A stretch of 64,000 nt of DNA from Hydractinia symbiolongicarpus (taxonomy: Eukaryota > Cnidaria > Hydrozoa > Anthoathecata > Hydractiniidae): assembly GCF_029227915.1 (NCBI RefSeq), contig NC_079878.1:22967501-23031500 (forward strand), in the 5' to 3' direction. The translations under genes were made by a program, and so were the position numbers. Numbering within the stretch: the first letter of the stretch is position 1; each line of letters starts with the position of its first letter. The notes beneath the pieces are model-generated. The model was not told where the DNA came from and did no database searches. It saw nothing but the letters and a program-made list of their open reading frames with translations. Below, one piece after another: positions 1 to 15,200 of this stretch.

Positions 1-285
1 TTGGAAGAGTTGGAAAGACTTATCAATAAACTATGCAAAATTCTGTGTAAGCCTAAGGTAGTTGAAAACAAATGGATTCTTGCTTCATTAAGAACACGCT
101 TTGAGTTTCTATCTAATTATGTGAAGGAGCTGGAGGAGGAAGAGAATGATATGCTATTTGATAGTCACTTGGACAGAATTATTAATTCTGGATATATATG
201 TGTTGATGAAGCAAAGCGTATTTACTCTATGAAAAGAAATGCTTTAAATTATGATGAAATGGAGGCTGGATCCCTAAAGATTGAG
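1..285 (+). CDS. Giant gene, exon 1 of window (5'-truncated)
   Basis: The reading frame is open from base 1 and ends at GAG|gtaaat in phase 0. It encodes 95 residues of charged helix (LEELERLINKLCKIL at the start), consistent with part of a spectrin repeat. Where the exon begins cannot be seen. Confidence 0.8.
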
Positions 286-3200
286 GTAAATAGTAGTACT
301 GTGGTACTGTAAATCACCCTGCATGCTTCATAAATCTTAAAAGCATTTAAGATGTGCACATATTTGAGCACTGGGGACTTATTAGTCAATTAAAACTTTT
401 TATTTTTATTGCTTACACCACTGGTTAAACATTTCTTAAGTAACTGTGCTAGAAAAGAAATCATTTTTAGCTTTTTATTTCACTTATCTTATATAATAAT
501 ATGAAGTGTAAGTGACAGTCATAGTGGATGTGTTCATTTTCTTTGAAGTCGTGGAAAAATGCATGTCTCAAATGTTAAATTTTCTGACGTTACAACATCA
601 ATATCACTACTTTACTGTCAATATCTTACTTTAAATTAAAAAAGGGATTACAATGCACTCAAAAGTTTGAGGCCAAATAACTTGAAACAAGGTGGTGACG
701 TCAGGGTTTTTTTTACTGTGTGGGTAACTAGGGACCATCTGGGACCAATTTGGACAAGTTTCTCCAAGCTGGGTCCTCGAATATGTTTCGGAATGAACGG
801 ATTGATAATATCATCAAAAAAACCTTTATTAAACCCCAATATCTCTGCAACCATTTGTCAGAGGTACATCAACCTATACATTTTCTTGACCAGTGTTCCA
901 AGATCTATTAGATGAAGGCAAGGGGTATTTAAATTTTGTCTTTTCGCAGGTCTTTGCTGGCGTCAGCAAAATTTTAAAACCATTATATCTTTTTAGGCAT
1001 TTGCCAAAAGAAAACGATTTTACACATTATTTTGATCAGTGTTCCAACCTCTACTTATTACAGGCATCGAATTAACCAATTTTTACCATTTTTTTTTTGT
1101 ATATGTGCTTCAGACGTCGGCAAAAAATCTAAAACAACCTATTTTTTATTGTTTTTTTGCCTAAGTGTATTTTTCCACGGGCCTATATACCTTTAAATAT
1201 TATAGCTATAAAGTTATGTCAAGTTAATTTTTGTAATACCTAAATAACGAGTATTTATTTCTACACTACTATTTGAGGCTGCAAATTTGGAATTAATGTA
1301 TGCCCAAAATTATTATAGCATGCAACACAAAAGTATACCAACGACTAGTACAGATTCTTTTAATTTTGTATTTAATTAATGTTCTTCCAACTTAGGAAAC
1401 ATACAGATATCTGCTCGACGTTCAACATCATATTCAGCTTTTGGAAGGTGCCTTACACTCTTCAAACACTAACAACATGCAAGGTTATGCAGAGAAGTTG
1501 TCTATGCTTGTTAGTGATATAAACGAACAAATTTGCATCTACCAACCTGTAGTGAAAGATTGCAAAAAACTGTTGACTGATTGGAAAAAGATGGACCAGA
1601 TTGTAGAACCAGAAAAAGTTTGGGTTTTGAGAAACAAAGATTTAATGAAAGAATATTTGTCAGACTTTGACTCTACCGTAGAATTTATGCTATCTGCCGA
1701 AAAACTGGAAGATCTTCACAGCACCTTGCAAAAACATGATTCAAAGATAAGAGATATTGAGGATATTGTTAACAAAATCGTCAGCAATGATATCTTGTTT
1801 TTTAACAAAGAAATAATGTACAGCACAGTTAAAAACTTAAGACAATTATTTGATGATTTAGAGCAAGATGTCAACAATTGTTTAGTGTATATTAAAGAAA
1901 ATAAAGAAACTTTAGACTTGTTTAACAACGCTTTAAATGTACTGAATGAAGCATTTTTGGATACAAACCAGGTACACAACTATAAAATTTACAGTATAAT
2001 TTTCAGTGTTATCTATTACAGATGTATGCCTTATGACCTATTGTAGTCTGTTACACTTTAATACAGAATCCTAAACTTTCAGTCAAGATCAAATTTCAGC
2101 ATGCTCTAAACCCTATTTCAAAAAAGATAAAATTATGTGGCCACCTTGTGTTTTTCGAATCAGTCTGATCGTCAAAAGGTTTTGTGTAGATCTTATTGTT
2201 TTTGTTCTGGTTTTTCTTGAAACATAATTTTAGTTCTTTTAATTTTTTAGCCATCATGGAATTCCACCACCAACAACAATTTCTCCAATTTATTAGAATC
2301 TGTATTTGAATTGTCTGGAAAAGTTCTAGCATCTTTCCATCCTTCCCTGTATTATGACAAACTAGAGATAGTTGTTAACAGAGAGATCAATCAAATTAAT
2401 GTGAAAAAAGATGAGCTCATCACACGTACTAAAAGTGTTATAGAAACATTGGCTTCACAACTCGAACACAACATAGAGTACATCCACAGAGATGTTGCGA
2501 GTATTGCAGAAAGTATTTACAAAAAAAATTGTAGTCCACATGACTTAATGGAAAAACTTTATGTAAGTATCCTTTTCTATATTGTACACGTTTTCATTTT
2601 AACATTTTGCATATGTATTATTGAGCTATGGTAAAATGTTGATTTAGAATCTTCAAACCTCAATGTTATTCAAATATGGTGTTCGAATTTGTCATCAACT
2701 GGAGGATGCTGGGAATGCTTTGGAGTCTCTCGGAGCTTTATCTCCTGAACTTGAAAATAAGATCAGCAATCTCTGTAATGCGAAATGGCCAGATCTTGAA
2801 ACAGAAATAGCATATTTTGAGGAACAAATTCAACCAGACCTGACAAAGGAGAATGAAACTTATGAGGGACTGGAGCCTATAGTTGAGTGGTTGGATATGG
2901 CTGAAGATATTTTGACTTCCATGAACCGTGCAGAAAGTTATGACTTGTTCCATGAAGCACATGATTGTTTTAAGGTAATGGTTAAGATTTTTTTGAATTT
3001 ATTATTCATTAATGATTTACATTTAATCTACTTGTTTTGTTATGTTATTATTACTTCTACATGTTACAGGAGATAATGGTTGAAAAGGCTCAACACAGTG
3101 ACACCATACCACATCTGGAACAATGTTATAAAGAATTGACTCAAAATTGGAACATTTCAGAACTTAAAGCTGACTTAGAAAGCACTAAATTACGATTCCA

Positions 3201-6200
3201 TAATGCAAACGAAAACATTGATGTATTGTTGAAGAATTTAACATCTATTGATGAATGCTTCAAGTATTTATCACATGTTTTAGAAACAATAGCATGGGTG
3301 AAAGAGATGCTTGTTTTGTGTGACATTGAAGTCGAGGTTGAGACTGAAGATGATGTCCAAATTCAGATTGATAAATTAGAGGTCAGTGTGGCGTCTGTTT
3401 TAGTGTACATTGAAACCAAAATGATCAGTCAAACTGAAAAAGCTTTTACAGAATTGTTTTTGAGCACTCATTTCAAATCTTGACAATATAAGTTTCTCAA
3501 GTGGGGAAAATTTTGGATCAAAGATTTTATCACAGTATAAGAGTATTAGAATGGAACAGTTAGAGTTGGTAATTTTGTACTTTGTTTCTATTAAAAGATA
3601 AAATTCAACTTTATACAGTTTAAAACGGTTTTTAAACATTAATATTGTTTTTAACAAATTGTTGATTTCTAAAGTTCTAATACAAAAAGATGTAATATTT
3701 ATTATTTTATTTATCTCTAAAATTACCAGCACCTGGACACGCGCTCCTGTGAAGCGTGTGTTTCTATGTTCCATAAAAATCAATGTCACAGTATGAAGTA
3801 TTTTAGTGTCAACTGAATTAAATTCTTTGATATTCTAGTCTTGTCGTTCTAGCTTGTGTAGCTTGTGTGATCACACTCACACAGCTGTTTTAAGGTTTTA
3901 AGTGCACATGTAAAATCAATATCACATGTGCACAAGTTTATTTTTTTTGATGGAAGATCTAAAAATCACACATTTGGACACTGAAAAACAATTTCTGGTG
4001 TGTAATACTCTTTACCTTTAGCTGTATGTTCATTGCCTAACTACACAAGACTGTTTAACCCCCTTCCCTTTGTAACATAAGATTGGCATTTTGTATACAC
4101 TTTTCGATTTGTGGGTCACCCTGAAACAGAAAAAACAGAGGGATTTTATTATTTCAAAAAAAATTGACAAGATGTAATCTTCACAGGTAATAATTGCACA
4201 AAAATCCTTTTTCATATTGTATATTTTTAAAAAATGTTGGGTTATAATGTAGGTGTATTCAACTTTTGTCTTTTATCAAGCAATTTTGGACTTTTAAAGT
4301 TTATTCTTAATCCAAAACCCACGTACCTTTTTCTAATATAAGATTTTTTTTTAATAAAGAGCAAGAAATGTTTGCATACCATTAGCATAAATTATGTAAT
4401 ATTAAAGTTGTTAGCTTCAGTTATCATTGTTCTTTTGTCTCAGCAGGCAGTTGCTGAATTCCTAATTTCTTTTAACATTTCTTTTATAATGTATTTTTTA
4501 TTTAAGACTTTATCAATCCAAATCACAAATCATGCACCTAATGTTACAGACACAATCAAAACAGGCAAGTTGCTTTTAGCAAAAACATCTACACCACCTA
4601 AATTATTTGAAGAGAGTGTGATGAAACTAATAGAGCTATGGACTCGACTAGAAAATAAGATCACAGAGAAACGTCAGGACTATGAAACGTGCAAGGAGCA
4701 GATGTTGTGTTTCTCGTTTGAACTTCAAGGTATGATAGGTAAACTAGCAGAAAGTGAAGTAGAGTTTTTAAATTCAAAGTCGAAAGTACTTTTTGGTGAA
4801 GAGTCTATTGAAGATGAAATTGAAAAACACAAGGTATTTATAAAGAAATCTAATTTTGTTCCTGATAATATCATATACTTTTAACACACTACGGAAGTAA
4901 CAGAATGGAATAAATCCATGACCACTCTATCAATAGTTACTGAGCTTGTGATACATTTTTAAGAAAAAACTATTTTTCAAATTTTTATTTTAAAAATTGT
5001 GGTTCTTTTGAGATCGAAACGTGTCTAGAGATAGATGTATGTTATTACTATATTTTTAATAACTTCTAAAATGGAAAGTAGTTCACGTAATGCAGTGGAC
5101 AACCCAAGTGAAAATATTCACTACAATTTAAAAAAAGGTGAATTAGAAAAAGGGGACAAAGCATAGCACTAGAGTGGTAGAAATCTTTGAAATCAATCGC
5201 TAAATTAGCAAAACCTGTAAAAGAGATGTTTGAAACCTTATTTTTAAGCCCAATATTGTAAGATGACAGCCTGAGAGTTCATGACTGCAAGACTAATGTT
5301 CATCTTTTATTATTTGTTTCTTTTTTTTTAAGAAATTAATTTCTAAACTTGAAATTGATGCTGATCAAATTGAAGATATGTTTCTTCTTGGTGAAGATTT
5401 GCAGGAAAAATTAAGCTCTTCTGGTTCATTAAATGTATCATCAAAACTGGAGAGCATTGATGTATTAAAAAGATCACTATCTGAGGATTTAAACCATCAA
5501 TTAATCGAACTTAATGGCAGTCTGCAACGATGGAATAAATTTACAAAGGCACAAGAAGAGTTTGAGACATGGATTTCAAATGTGGAAGCACGCTTGGATG
5601 AAACCTCTTCTGCTGATATACAACTTGACACGCCCCTTAAGTTGCAGGTATATATATCTACATGCTGTATTTTATGCGTCTTACTTGTTATGTTGTATTA
5701 TTTTTAGAAAAAGGAGTGCAGCTATGACTTTCCATAAATTTAATTTTTTAGTTTTATAAAGCTTTACAATTTGAGCTTTAAGTTTTTCATTTTTATTTAT
5801 TTTATATTGTACACTCTCTGGTACTTTTTAGAACATAACAAATGAAGTGGTTACTCAACATAGTGAACTTGAAACAATAAACAGTATTTGCAATGAGTTG
5901 ACTGATAGTCGACATGAAAAACGTGCAATGGATTTAAAAAACCAGGTGTGTAAATTAAACGAGCGTTGGGATAAACTTTACCAACGCAGTAAATTAAAAG
6001 AAAAAACATCTCAAACAATGTTGTCTATGTGGTACAGTTATAAAGATAAATTAAAAGCAACCCACCTGTGGTATGATGAAGTAGATAACAAGTTAAATGT
6101 GAAAAAATGCGAGAACAGTAATGGATTAAATGAAAGGATTAAAACTTTTGAGGTAAGTTTGTTGTAGAGTAACTTTTTCTGGAAGTGAGTTTATATAAAA

Positions 6201-9200
6201 TATGTTTTATTGACATTTTATCCATAACGGCGTGACTTAAAAATATATTTTCTTATTACGACGTTGCTTTATTATTTAACTTCTGTGGAAATATTTGGAT
6301 ATTTCCAAGTTAGGCAAACCTAAAATATTGCGATGCGTGAATTTTTCACCATTGTACATTTACCTTTGGTGAGATACGTTACGTTTCAACATGACTACAT
6401 CTTTTTCATATAAATTAATTTAGACTATGGCTGCAGATTGTGCTCAAAAGAAAGCTAATTTAGAAGATCTAATATGGAAGGGTTCCCAGCTGCCCCTAAA
6501 ATTTAAGTTTGCTTCTCGTACAGAAATAAAAAACGAATTAAAAGATATTGACAACAAATCCAAAAGCGTCACAGAAAGTGTTTCCTTCCTTTGTAAAGAA
6601 CATAAGTCTGTCTTGAGTAATTTTGTCGACATAAATTTGAAGTGTGATAATCTGAATGCTTGGTTTGAAAGTTGTCAAGGTGTCTTGGTTGATTTCAAAG
6701 ACCATTATTTTGAAAAAGATCTTGGTGCGTTAAGCAAACTAGAACAAGAGGTGAAGGTGAGACTTTTCTATTTTTACATGACTTCAGTTGAAAAAATATT
6801 TACGTGTTATTTATTTAAAATTTGTATTAAAACTTTTATATGTAGCATTTTGATATTCTTTTTTTTTGTTAAAAATTAACACCTAATAAGATTAATTATG
6901 CCAGATTAAATTTTATAATTTTTTCGCTATTTTTGAAAAATTAAGTCTGTATGAAATATTTTTTGGTGAAAGTAGGTCTTTGCAAAAATTAATATTAAGT
7001 TTAAAAGGATTCCTCTTTCAATAGTCAAACTTTTAATAGTAAAATTAATTTATATTCTTTAGACATGTATATCTGATTGTTCATCAAAAAGAGACCTTCT
7101 TATGTCGTTGCAGTCTAATGCACTAAACTTTGAAATCAAATCCAAAAGCATCTTTCACTTGCCCAATTCATTTGGAAAAAAAATTGAAGGAATGAAAGTA
7201 AAGTTAACCACACTGGAGAATGAGTTTCCACAAATGTTACACCAAATAAGTGTTGATATTAAACATTGGAAAGAGTTTATTGACAAATTGGAAAGGATGG
7301 AGGAGTATTTAAGAGATAGAGATACAATATCACATCTACCCAAGGCTATAACAACTGAAGAAATTTCTAAACAGTTGAAACTTGTGGAGGTAACTATAAA
7401 TGCCCAGGATTACTTTTATCACTTATTTTGATAATATTTTAACATTTTTTGTTTAAGAAATGCATTAAGACACCGAAGATTCCAACAAGTTGATTACTTA
7501 TCCTAAACAGCTTGTAGGTAAAGAAAAAATGAAGAAAGGTTTTTCTAAAAAAATGTAAAAAAATGTTTACTAGATGGTTACAGCAACAACAATGAAATCA
7601 AAACAAGGTGTCATGTCTAACTCTACGCATCTTCATTTTTGCGAAGTAAAAAAAATATATATTTTCGACAACTTCAAAGTTTTGGACAAAATATGAATGT
7701 TTTTTGTTTCTTAAAAAAGCATTATTTTGATGCATAATAAGTTTCGTGCAGAACTTTTTGCATGTAAATTCTGTACCAAATATTAAACTATAACAAAGGT
7801 TTCTTCACGAATGCATGAAAATTAGTATGCACAAAATTACTTTGCAAGAAAAATAGTATGTACAACATTACGATGCAAGAAAATTAGTATGCACAACATT
7901 ACTATGCATGAAAATTAGTATGCACAACATGGCTTTGCAAGAAAATTAGTATTCACAACATTACTATGCATGAAAATTAGTATGCACAACATTACTGTGC
8001 AAGAAAATTAGTATGCACAACATTGCTTTGCAAGAAAATTAGTATGCACAACATTACTATGCATGAAAATTAGTATGCACAACATTACTGTTCAAGAAAA
8101 TTAGTACGCACAACATTAATGTGCAAGAAAATTAGTATGCACAACATTACTTTGCAAGAAAATTAGTATTCACAACATTACTGTGCAAGAAAATTAGTAT
8201 GCACAACATTACTTTGCAAGAAAATTAGTATGCACAACATTACTTTGCATGAAAATTAGTATGCACAACATTAATGGGCAAGAAAATTAGTATGCACAAC
8301 ATTAATGTGCAAGAAAATTAGTATGTACATCATTACTGTGCCAGAAAATTAGTATGCACAACATTGCTTTGCATGAAAATTAGTATTCACAACATTACTT
8401 TGCAAGAAAATTAGTATGCACAACATTACTTTGCATGAAAATTAGTATTCACAACATTACTGTGCAAGAAAATTAGTATGCACAACATTAATGTGCAAGA
8501 AAATTAGTATGCACAACATTACTTTGCAAGAAAATTAGTATTCACAACATTACTGTGCAAGAAAATTAGTATGCACAACATTACTATGCATGAAAATTAG
8601 TATTCACAACATTACTGTGCAAGAAAATTAGTATGCACAAATTGCTTTGCAAGAAAATTAGTATGCACAACATTACTATGCATGAAAATTAGTATGCACA
8701 ACATTACTCTGCAAGAAAATTAGTATGCCCAACATTGCTTTGCAAGAAAATTAGTATGCACAACATTGCTTTGCAAGAAAATTAGTGTGCACAACATTAC
8801 TTTGCAAGAAAATTAGTATGTACATCATTACTGTGCCAGAAAATTAGTATGCACAACATTACTATGCAAGAAAATTAGTATGCACAACATTGCTTTGCAA
8901 GAAAATTAGTATGCACAACATTACTATGCAAGAAAATTAGTACAAATAAGGTAAACTGTCACTAAGTTTCAGCATTGCATACACTTGTAAACTCTCTGAG
9001 CATATATGTATGTAATTATCAACCTATCTTCTTACACTCAAAATAGTTTCTTTTTGTACTTTGTTCCTTATCTAGCCTTTGCAAATTGTTAAATCCCAAA
9101 TGGGAATTTGATCAAGGTAATGAAATCTTTTTTCTTCATAATTTCTATAAAAAAGTTTCATTTTTTAGAGTAAACATAGTTAGCTTTTCTAGTGAATTGG

Positions 9201-12200
9201 AATTTCAGGATAAATTTAAATTGGGAAATAGCTGTTTAACAACTGCTAAGAAGGCTGGATTATACCATGCTTTGTTAGCCTGTCAAATTTACTCCAGGGA
9301 AATTGATTTCTTTTAAATTTTGATATTTTGTAGGAACTGCAAGTAGATTTAGACGCACATTATTTCCAGTTTGAAGATGTTGTGAGAACAAGTGGTAATC
9401 GTCTTGGTTCTACTTATGACAACACAGAACTGACGAGAAAGCTTACTTTTATTACAGGTAAAAATTAGCAGTAAAGAAATGCATGCAAAAAGCTAACTAC
9501 TATATGGAAAGAATTTATTTATATATTTTTCGTCTTTTCAATAAATACATTCAAATCATCTAATTTTTGGTATTTTTTTATTAGATACTTGGTATAAACT
9601 TACAAAGCTTGCATCAGAACAATATCAACTGCTTGCCTTATCACAACACTACACTCAATCATCAGAAGAAATTGTGAAATACTTGGAGACTATTGAGCAA
9701 AAATTAGAAGGAGATATTCCACAATCTGTTCAGAACAAAATGAAAGAACAAAATAAAAAGGCGAAGGTGAGAATTTGCACATCATCACATACTTAATCAC
9801 ATAAGAGGCATGCATGTGTTTTTTTGTGTATTATTAGATCACTAAATATAAACAATGATTTAAATTCTTCAGGTTCTTCTTAAACATCTCCAAGAAAAAG
9901 TTCAATCTCTCACTTCACCTGATGCTGCATGTGTGCCTACTACATCAAACGAAGAAGATGAAATTCATGAAAACGTTCCATTTGAAGATAAAATTTCTCA
10001 GTTGAACAAAGAGTGGAATAACGTTATGGCTGATATTCAGATTAGTCGAGCAAAGAATGAAGAGATCGCTAAGAAGTGGTGGGATTTTTCAAGGTCAAAG
10101 AAACGGATTGTTCGTTGGATGAAGAAAAAAGAGGAAGACGCACAAAAGAATAATTCTGATGCAAGCTTTGAAGAGGTTATGGAAAATGTAAACAAGTACA
10201 AAGTCAGTGAATTTTTTAAATTTGTGTTTTTGTATATATTTTTCTCAACTATTGTTCTGCATAATATACATAGGATTGGGCTCAAGGTTCAAATATACCA
10301 AGGATAGTACCTGAAATTACAATACCGCAGGAGTGTTGACTAGAAATTCTGTATTAAAGTAGTATTCTCTTGTCCAGAGAATTTAAAGCCACATAGTCAT
10401 AGACATGAAAAAAACAAAGGTAGTGTATCTAAATTTTTTCACTCACAAAAGTTTCTTTTGTACAAAATGATGTGGCTGCGTAAATAAGCTGGACAATAAT
10501 TGGTAACATTGAATTTTTTTTTTCTGGTAATTTGAATGTTGGTTTGAAACTTATTTTGATTATTATGAACCATTATTAGAATGATTCCAACAAAAAACTG
10601 CATTAGAATTTTTGTGTTTTTTTAAAAATATTACTGAATTATTATTTAAAAATTGTCCTAACCTAGGAACTACTTGAAAGAATTGAAATACACAAACAAG
10701 ACATAGAGACTTTAATTCAGAGTGCAGATGATCTTCTTGAGGATGAAGACAAAGAAGAGGGTTTTCTGAAAGATGTAACAAAAAGATTTGAAAATCTTGA
10801 ACTTCTAGTGAATGAGCGCCACGCATACTACTCTTCCTTGATCAATAAATGGAAGAAGTTTATTGATCGAAAAAAGAAACTGAAGGATGTTATGAAAGCA
10901 TCAAAAGTATTGTCAAGTTTTAACCATTTCGCATCACTTAAAGACATTAAAGATGCGACAAAAGAGTGCGAGGTATGAAGTAGAGTATTTAAATGTTTCT
11001 TTGTTTATTCGAAGGTAAAACGTTACTGAAAGATAAAGGAAAATTCTTATTTATTTTTAAAAAAAGAAATTTTTTTTTGTCAAAACGGAATTAATTTATG
11101 CTATTGATATTGATGGAAAAAGTTGTGTTATAAACATTGTTAATTTTTCGCTAATTGCTAATTGTTACAAAATGACCTGATCAAAAGTAAAATGTTATGT
11201 CATGATTTTGAAAGTGTTAACCAAATGGCTGTAGTTTCTCATCAAAGATAATTAATCAAGTCTCAAAGATATCTAGCGTACGTCTTCACGTCTTATTTCT
11301 TGGAAATGTTATTAGAAATAACACATAAAGTATTTACTTTGCACTTTGAGGTCTTTGTGCAAAGAGGGTCAGGTATAGTTAAGCAGTAGCTTGATAACAT
11401 AAGTACCTATGGCTCTATAAGCATCATAGAAACTTGGCATATAACAACAGTTACAGTGCACCTACTTAAGAAGCATTTTGGTCAAATATTACCTATGTCA
11501 TCTACCTTTTAGGCTATCGTGGAACAACTTAATGATCTACAAGCTATAATAACTGATAAAGATGACTTCGAAGAGTCTAAGGAGTTTAAAACAAATGTTT
11601 CGAATCAAATAATGATTGTCAAAGAAGCTGGCAGTGCTTTAAATATTGTAGCGGACAAGATGAATTCGGTAAAAGAATCTCATACCGAATGTCAGCAATG
11701 GATGAATGATATCAAAGGGTTACATAATGAAAACATAACTAACAAACAAAGGGAATGTATTCAAGTAAGAGCTCTACTTTTGTCGCATTTAACACTGGAC
11801 CAGATACTGTGGCGACACATAAAAATTTGAATTTACTTTTAACATAACACTGCTATGTTGTTATTATTTTCGGAAGATTTTGTTGCTCACAGTTTAATTT
11901 TTAAGAGTTCTTCAGAATAAAGGTTATTGTTGTTGATGATTTTTATCCGTGTTGTTGATTTACTATAAGAAATGACATGGAGTAACAATTTCTTTCAAAA
12001 AGTAAATTATGTGACAGAAATTTATGTGACAGAAAACTGACAGTTCTTTGTGTGATGGAAAAATTCGAAATAGATAAAAAAACAAATAAATTCTTAACTT
12101 CTTAACAATAAACTGAAAATTTATTGTTGTTTGACTTTCTGACACTTGTATTTCATCATTTAATATATTAGAAAGAAAGTGATTTATCAAAAACCAACCT

Positions 12201-15200
12201 TTCTAATTCTTGTGGGCATTCAACAATTGCCACCCCAATTTCCAACATGTTACCAAAGCAGGCATGGCAAATAATATAGAATGTTGGTAATTCTTTGCTG
12301 ACATAATAACATTTGAATTAGAAAGTCAGTGATCACTGTTGCCAAATTTGCTTTTCCCTTATAAGGCATAATGGTTAAAATTAACATTGGAAACTAATAC
12401 ATAGTTAATTTTTCACTCTTCTAGAAAGAATTCAATACCAAAATAAAGTTGCTGGAAGATTGCAATGATGTGGCAAAGGAAGTGTTTAGCACTCATGGAA
12501 ATGTCATATCAAACGATATCTTAGCAAAACCATTACAACAAATGCAAAATGATTTAAAAGAAATTGGAGAAACGTTTAAAATTCCAATTAAAAAAATTGA
12601 AATTATTGACTGCAGTTCTGCCAGTATGGAGAATCAATCTCCTTTGACTTTTATGGATTCGTTAAAAAGATTACTGGAAGAAAATCAGAAATTTGGAAAA
12701 CCGCTTGATCATAAGAGTCAGGAAATAAATGAAATGGCCGGTCCTGGTTTGAATAGTGATGATAATCAGAATGAAATCATTCCTATCATTCAAGTTGAGT
12801 GCTATGATCAACCAGACACAATACTTAATGAAGAAGGTACACTTAACGATATAAACACTCAAATAGATGAATTATGTTATCATCAGGAGGATACTGTTGC
12901 AGAAAGTACAATGAAATTGTCAAAATTGAAGGTAAGAATTTGCAGTGTTAGATAGGTAGGAAGGCTAAGTTTGTTTGTTCAAGATTTAGTACCAGAAACG
13001 ATTCTTAATCCTCTTTGCTTTTAACTTTTGAATTTTCTCTCTAATGTTTGTTATTTAGGAAATTGATAAGAAACTAGGACACATACAGGTTGAGAAAGTA
13101 GCAGATTTAGATCCAAACGTACAAGTTAATAATCTCTTGGAGAAGTTAAATGATTCTATACAAACGCAGGAAGCTTTTGTTGCTTGTGTTGAAAGTTTTG
13201 ATGAAGCTAAAGAGGAATGGATGGAGTGGTTCCTATTGGCTAAAAACGAATTAACTAAATGCAAACAAACATCTGAAACTGTTGAGAACATGAGTGACCG
13301 TTTAGAATCCACACAGGTAATTGTTGCTTGAAATGCTGTATTTAGTAATTTGAACTAAAAATTTTACTGAAATGTAATCACAACATCTCTGGGTGGTCTT
13401 TTAGGGTTTGTTGGATGACATGGAAAGCAACGACAATTTAATCAGTAAAGTGTATGAAAGAGGCGAGGAATTGTTACAAGGAGTGCAGGGCCAGTTCAAG
13501 GTATCTTACGAGTGCATGCAATTAATTTTAATTTTTTCTGGTGTAATTTGAAATTAATTATTCATAAATTATGTTACATTTTTATAATAATTTCTCCTCA
13601 AGTTTTTAAGGTGGAAGTAAATAATGGATTTTTAATAGATGCTTTATCAATGTAACAGTAAACATTTCAGAATTTTTTTGCGTAGATGATTATGCTTTAC
13701 TTTTGTGAAAACCATGATATTAATTGTTGTATCAATTCGATTTTTGTTATGTTGGCAAATAGTTACTGACCTAAACTTCAATGAATCTAAGTTAAAGTAC
13801 TGACATGAATTAATGAGGTTATGTATGATGCACAAAGGTTGATCTACAGCTCACAGTTAATTTTTAACTGCTAATAATCAAATTAAAAGACATTATGTTT
13901 TTGTCTTTAAATTCTAGCTTGATATTGAAAATGTGTTATGTACTTATGAGCAAGAGTGGGCCGCCTTTTGTACTGAAGTTGAAGATACACGCAGTTTAAT
14001 TGATGGTAATGTAAGTAAATGGATAGAGTTCAATCAGAGTTATTGTAGTCTAAAGAGCATTCTGGTGGATATGCAAAATATTTTGGAGCAGGATGATCAG
14101 GATAAAATTGACCATGAAAACATTGAAAACGCAATCGCCCGTTGTCAGGTAAATTTCTTTATAATTGCTGTTACCAGAAGATCAAGGGTGTAATCAAATA
14201 CATAATTTTAAATGATTCAATATTTGACGAAACTGAAGATTAAATTTATTAAATAATTAAATAACAAATATCAAAATAATAAAAATAAATCTTATCTTAT
14301 CTAAAGTTGTGTGTGAAGGTAGGGACCACAAGACATTACTACTTCTTATGTATCTGCATCCTCAAAAAGATCATCAGTGCTTAGAAATAATATTATTTTG
14401 CAAATTCTGTCAGACAATGTTACAAATCCAATGATTTATTTAAAGATCCTAAATTTTAAATAATTAGTATATATATTGACATTGACATATAAATAAGTTC
14501 TTTCATTGTTCGATCCAGTTTGTATTAAATATTTGCTTCGATATTTTGAGTTTTAATGAGAAAACACAGCAAACAAAGAAATTCTTTTCATTTAGAAGAT
14601 TTTATTTCTTTAAATACAAGATTAATATGTTTACCATTAATCTCGTTTTATTTTCACATTGTTGACATTCATTCTGAAAGCGTGTAGTGTTTTTCAAAAA
14701 ATAGTAAGCTTATTACAAGCCTTCAATTCTCATAATGTTTTTGCAAATTTGTTGGGAAAGATTTATATAAGGTATATAAATGTCTTTCAGGCAATGTGTC
14801 ATAGCGTAAAGAATAAAGATGCTCGCATTATCCAGCTGAATGTATTAAGAGAAGAATTGATTACCTTTACCAGTCCAGAGGCTACTTTACATTCATCATA
14901 TGAATTTATAAAAACATTTTATGAAAACTTGCTATCAAAACTTGCACTAAAAGACAAAGATTTGCACTATGTGAAAGAAGAGATTGCTTCATTAGATCAG
15001 AAATTGGATAGTTATGTCATGGCAATGGGGCAAGAAAATGATGTACTTGATGAATGCTTATGTGCACCTCAATCATATGATACTGATGTTGTTGATGGTT
15101 TCTTGCACAAAATTAAGGTAAGTTTGTCACTTATTTTGGTTTATGTAATATTTTCCATTTAATTTTTTAAATCGATTTAAACATGGCATTTATTTATTAT

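Noticed and set aside
648-1075. Overlapping frames on both strands in intron 1
   Set aside because: They are short, lack coding character, and coincide with a duplicated repeat element.
7812-8942. Possible CRISPR array
   Set aside because: The repeats are contiguous with an exact 31-bp period and no unique spacers, and they lie in an intron of an animal gene.
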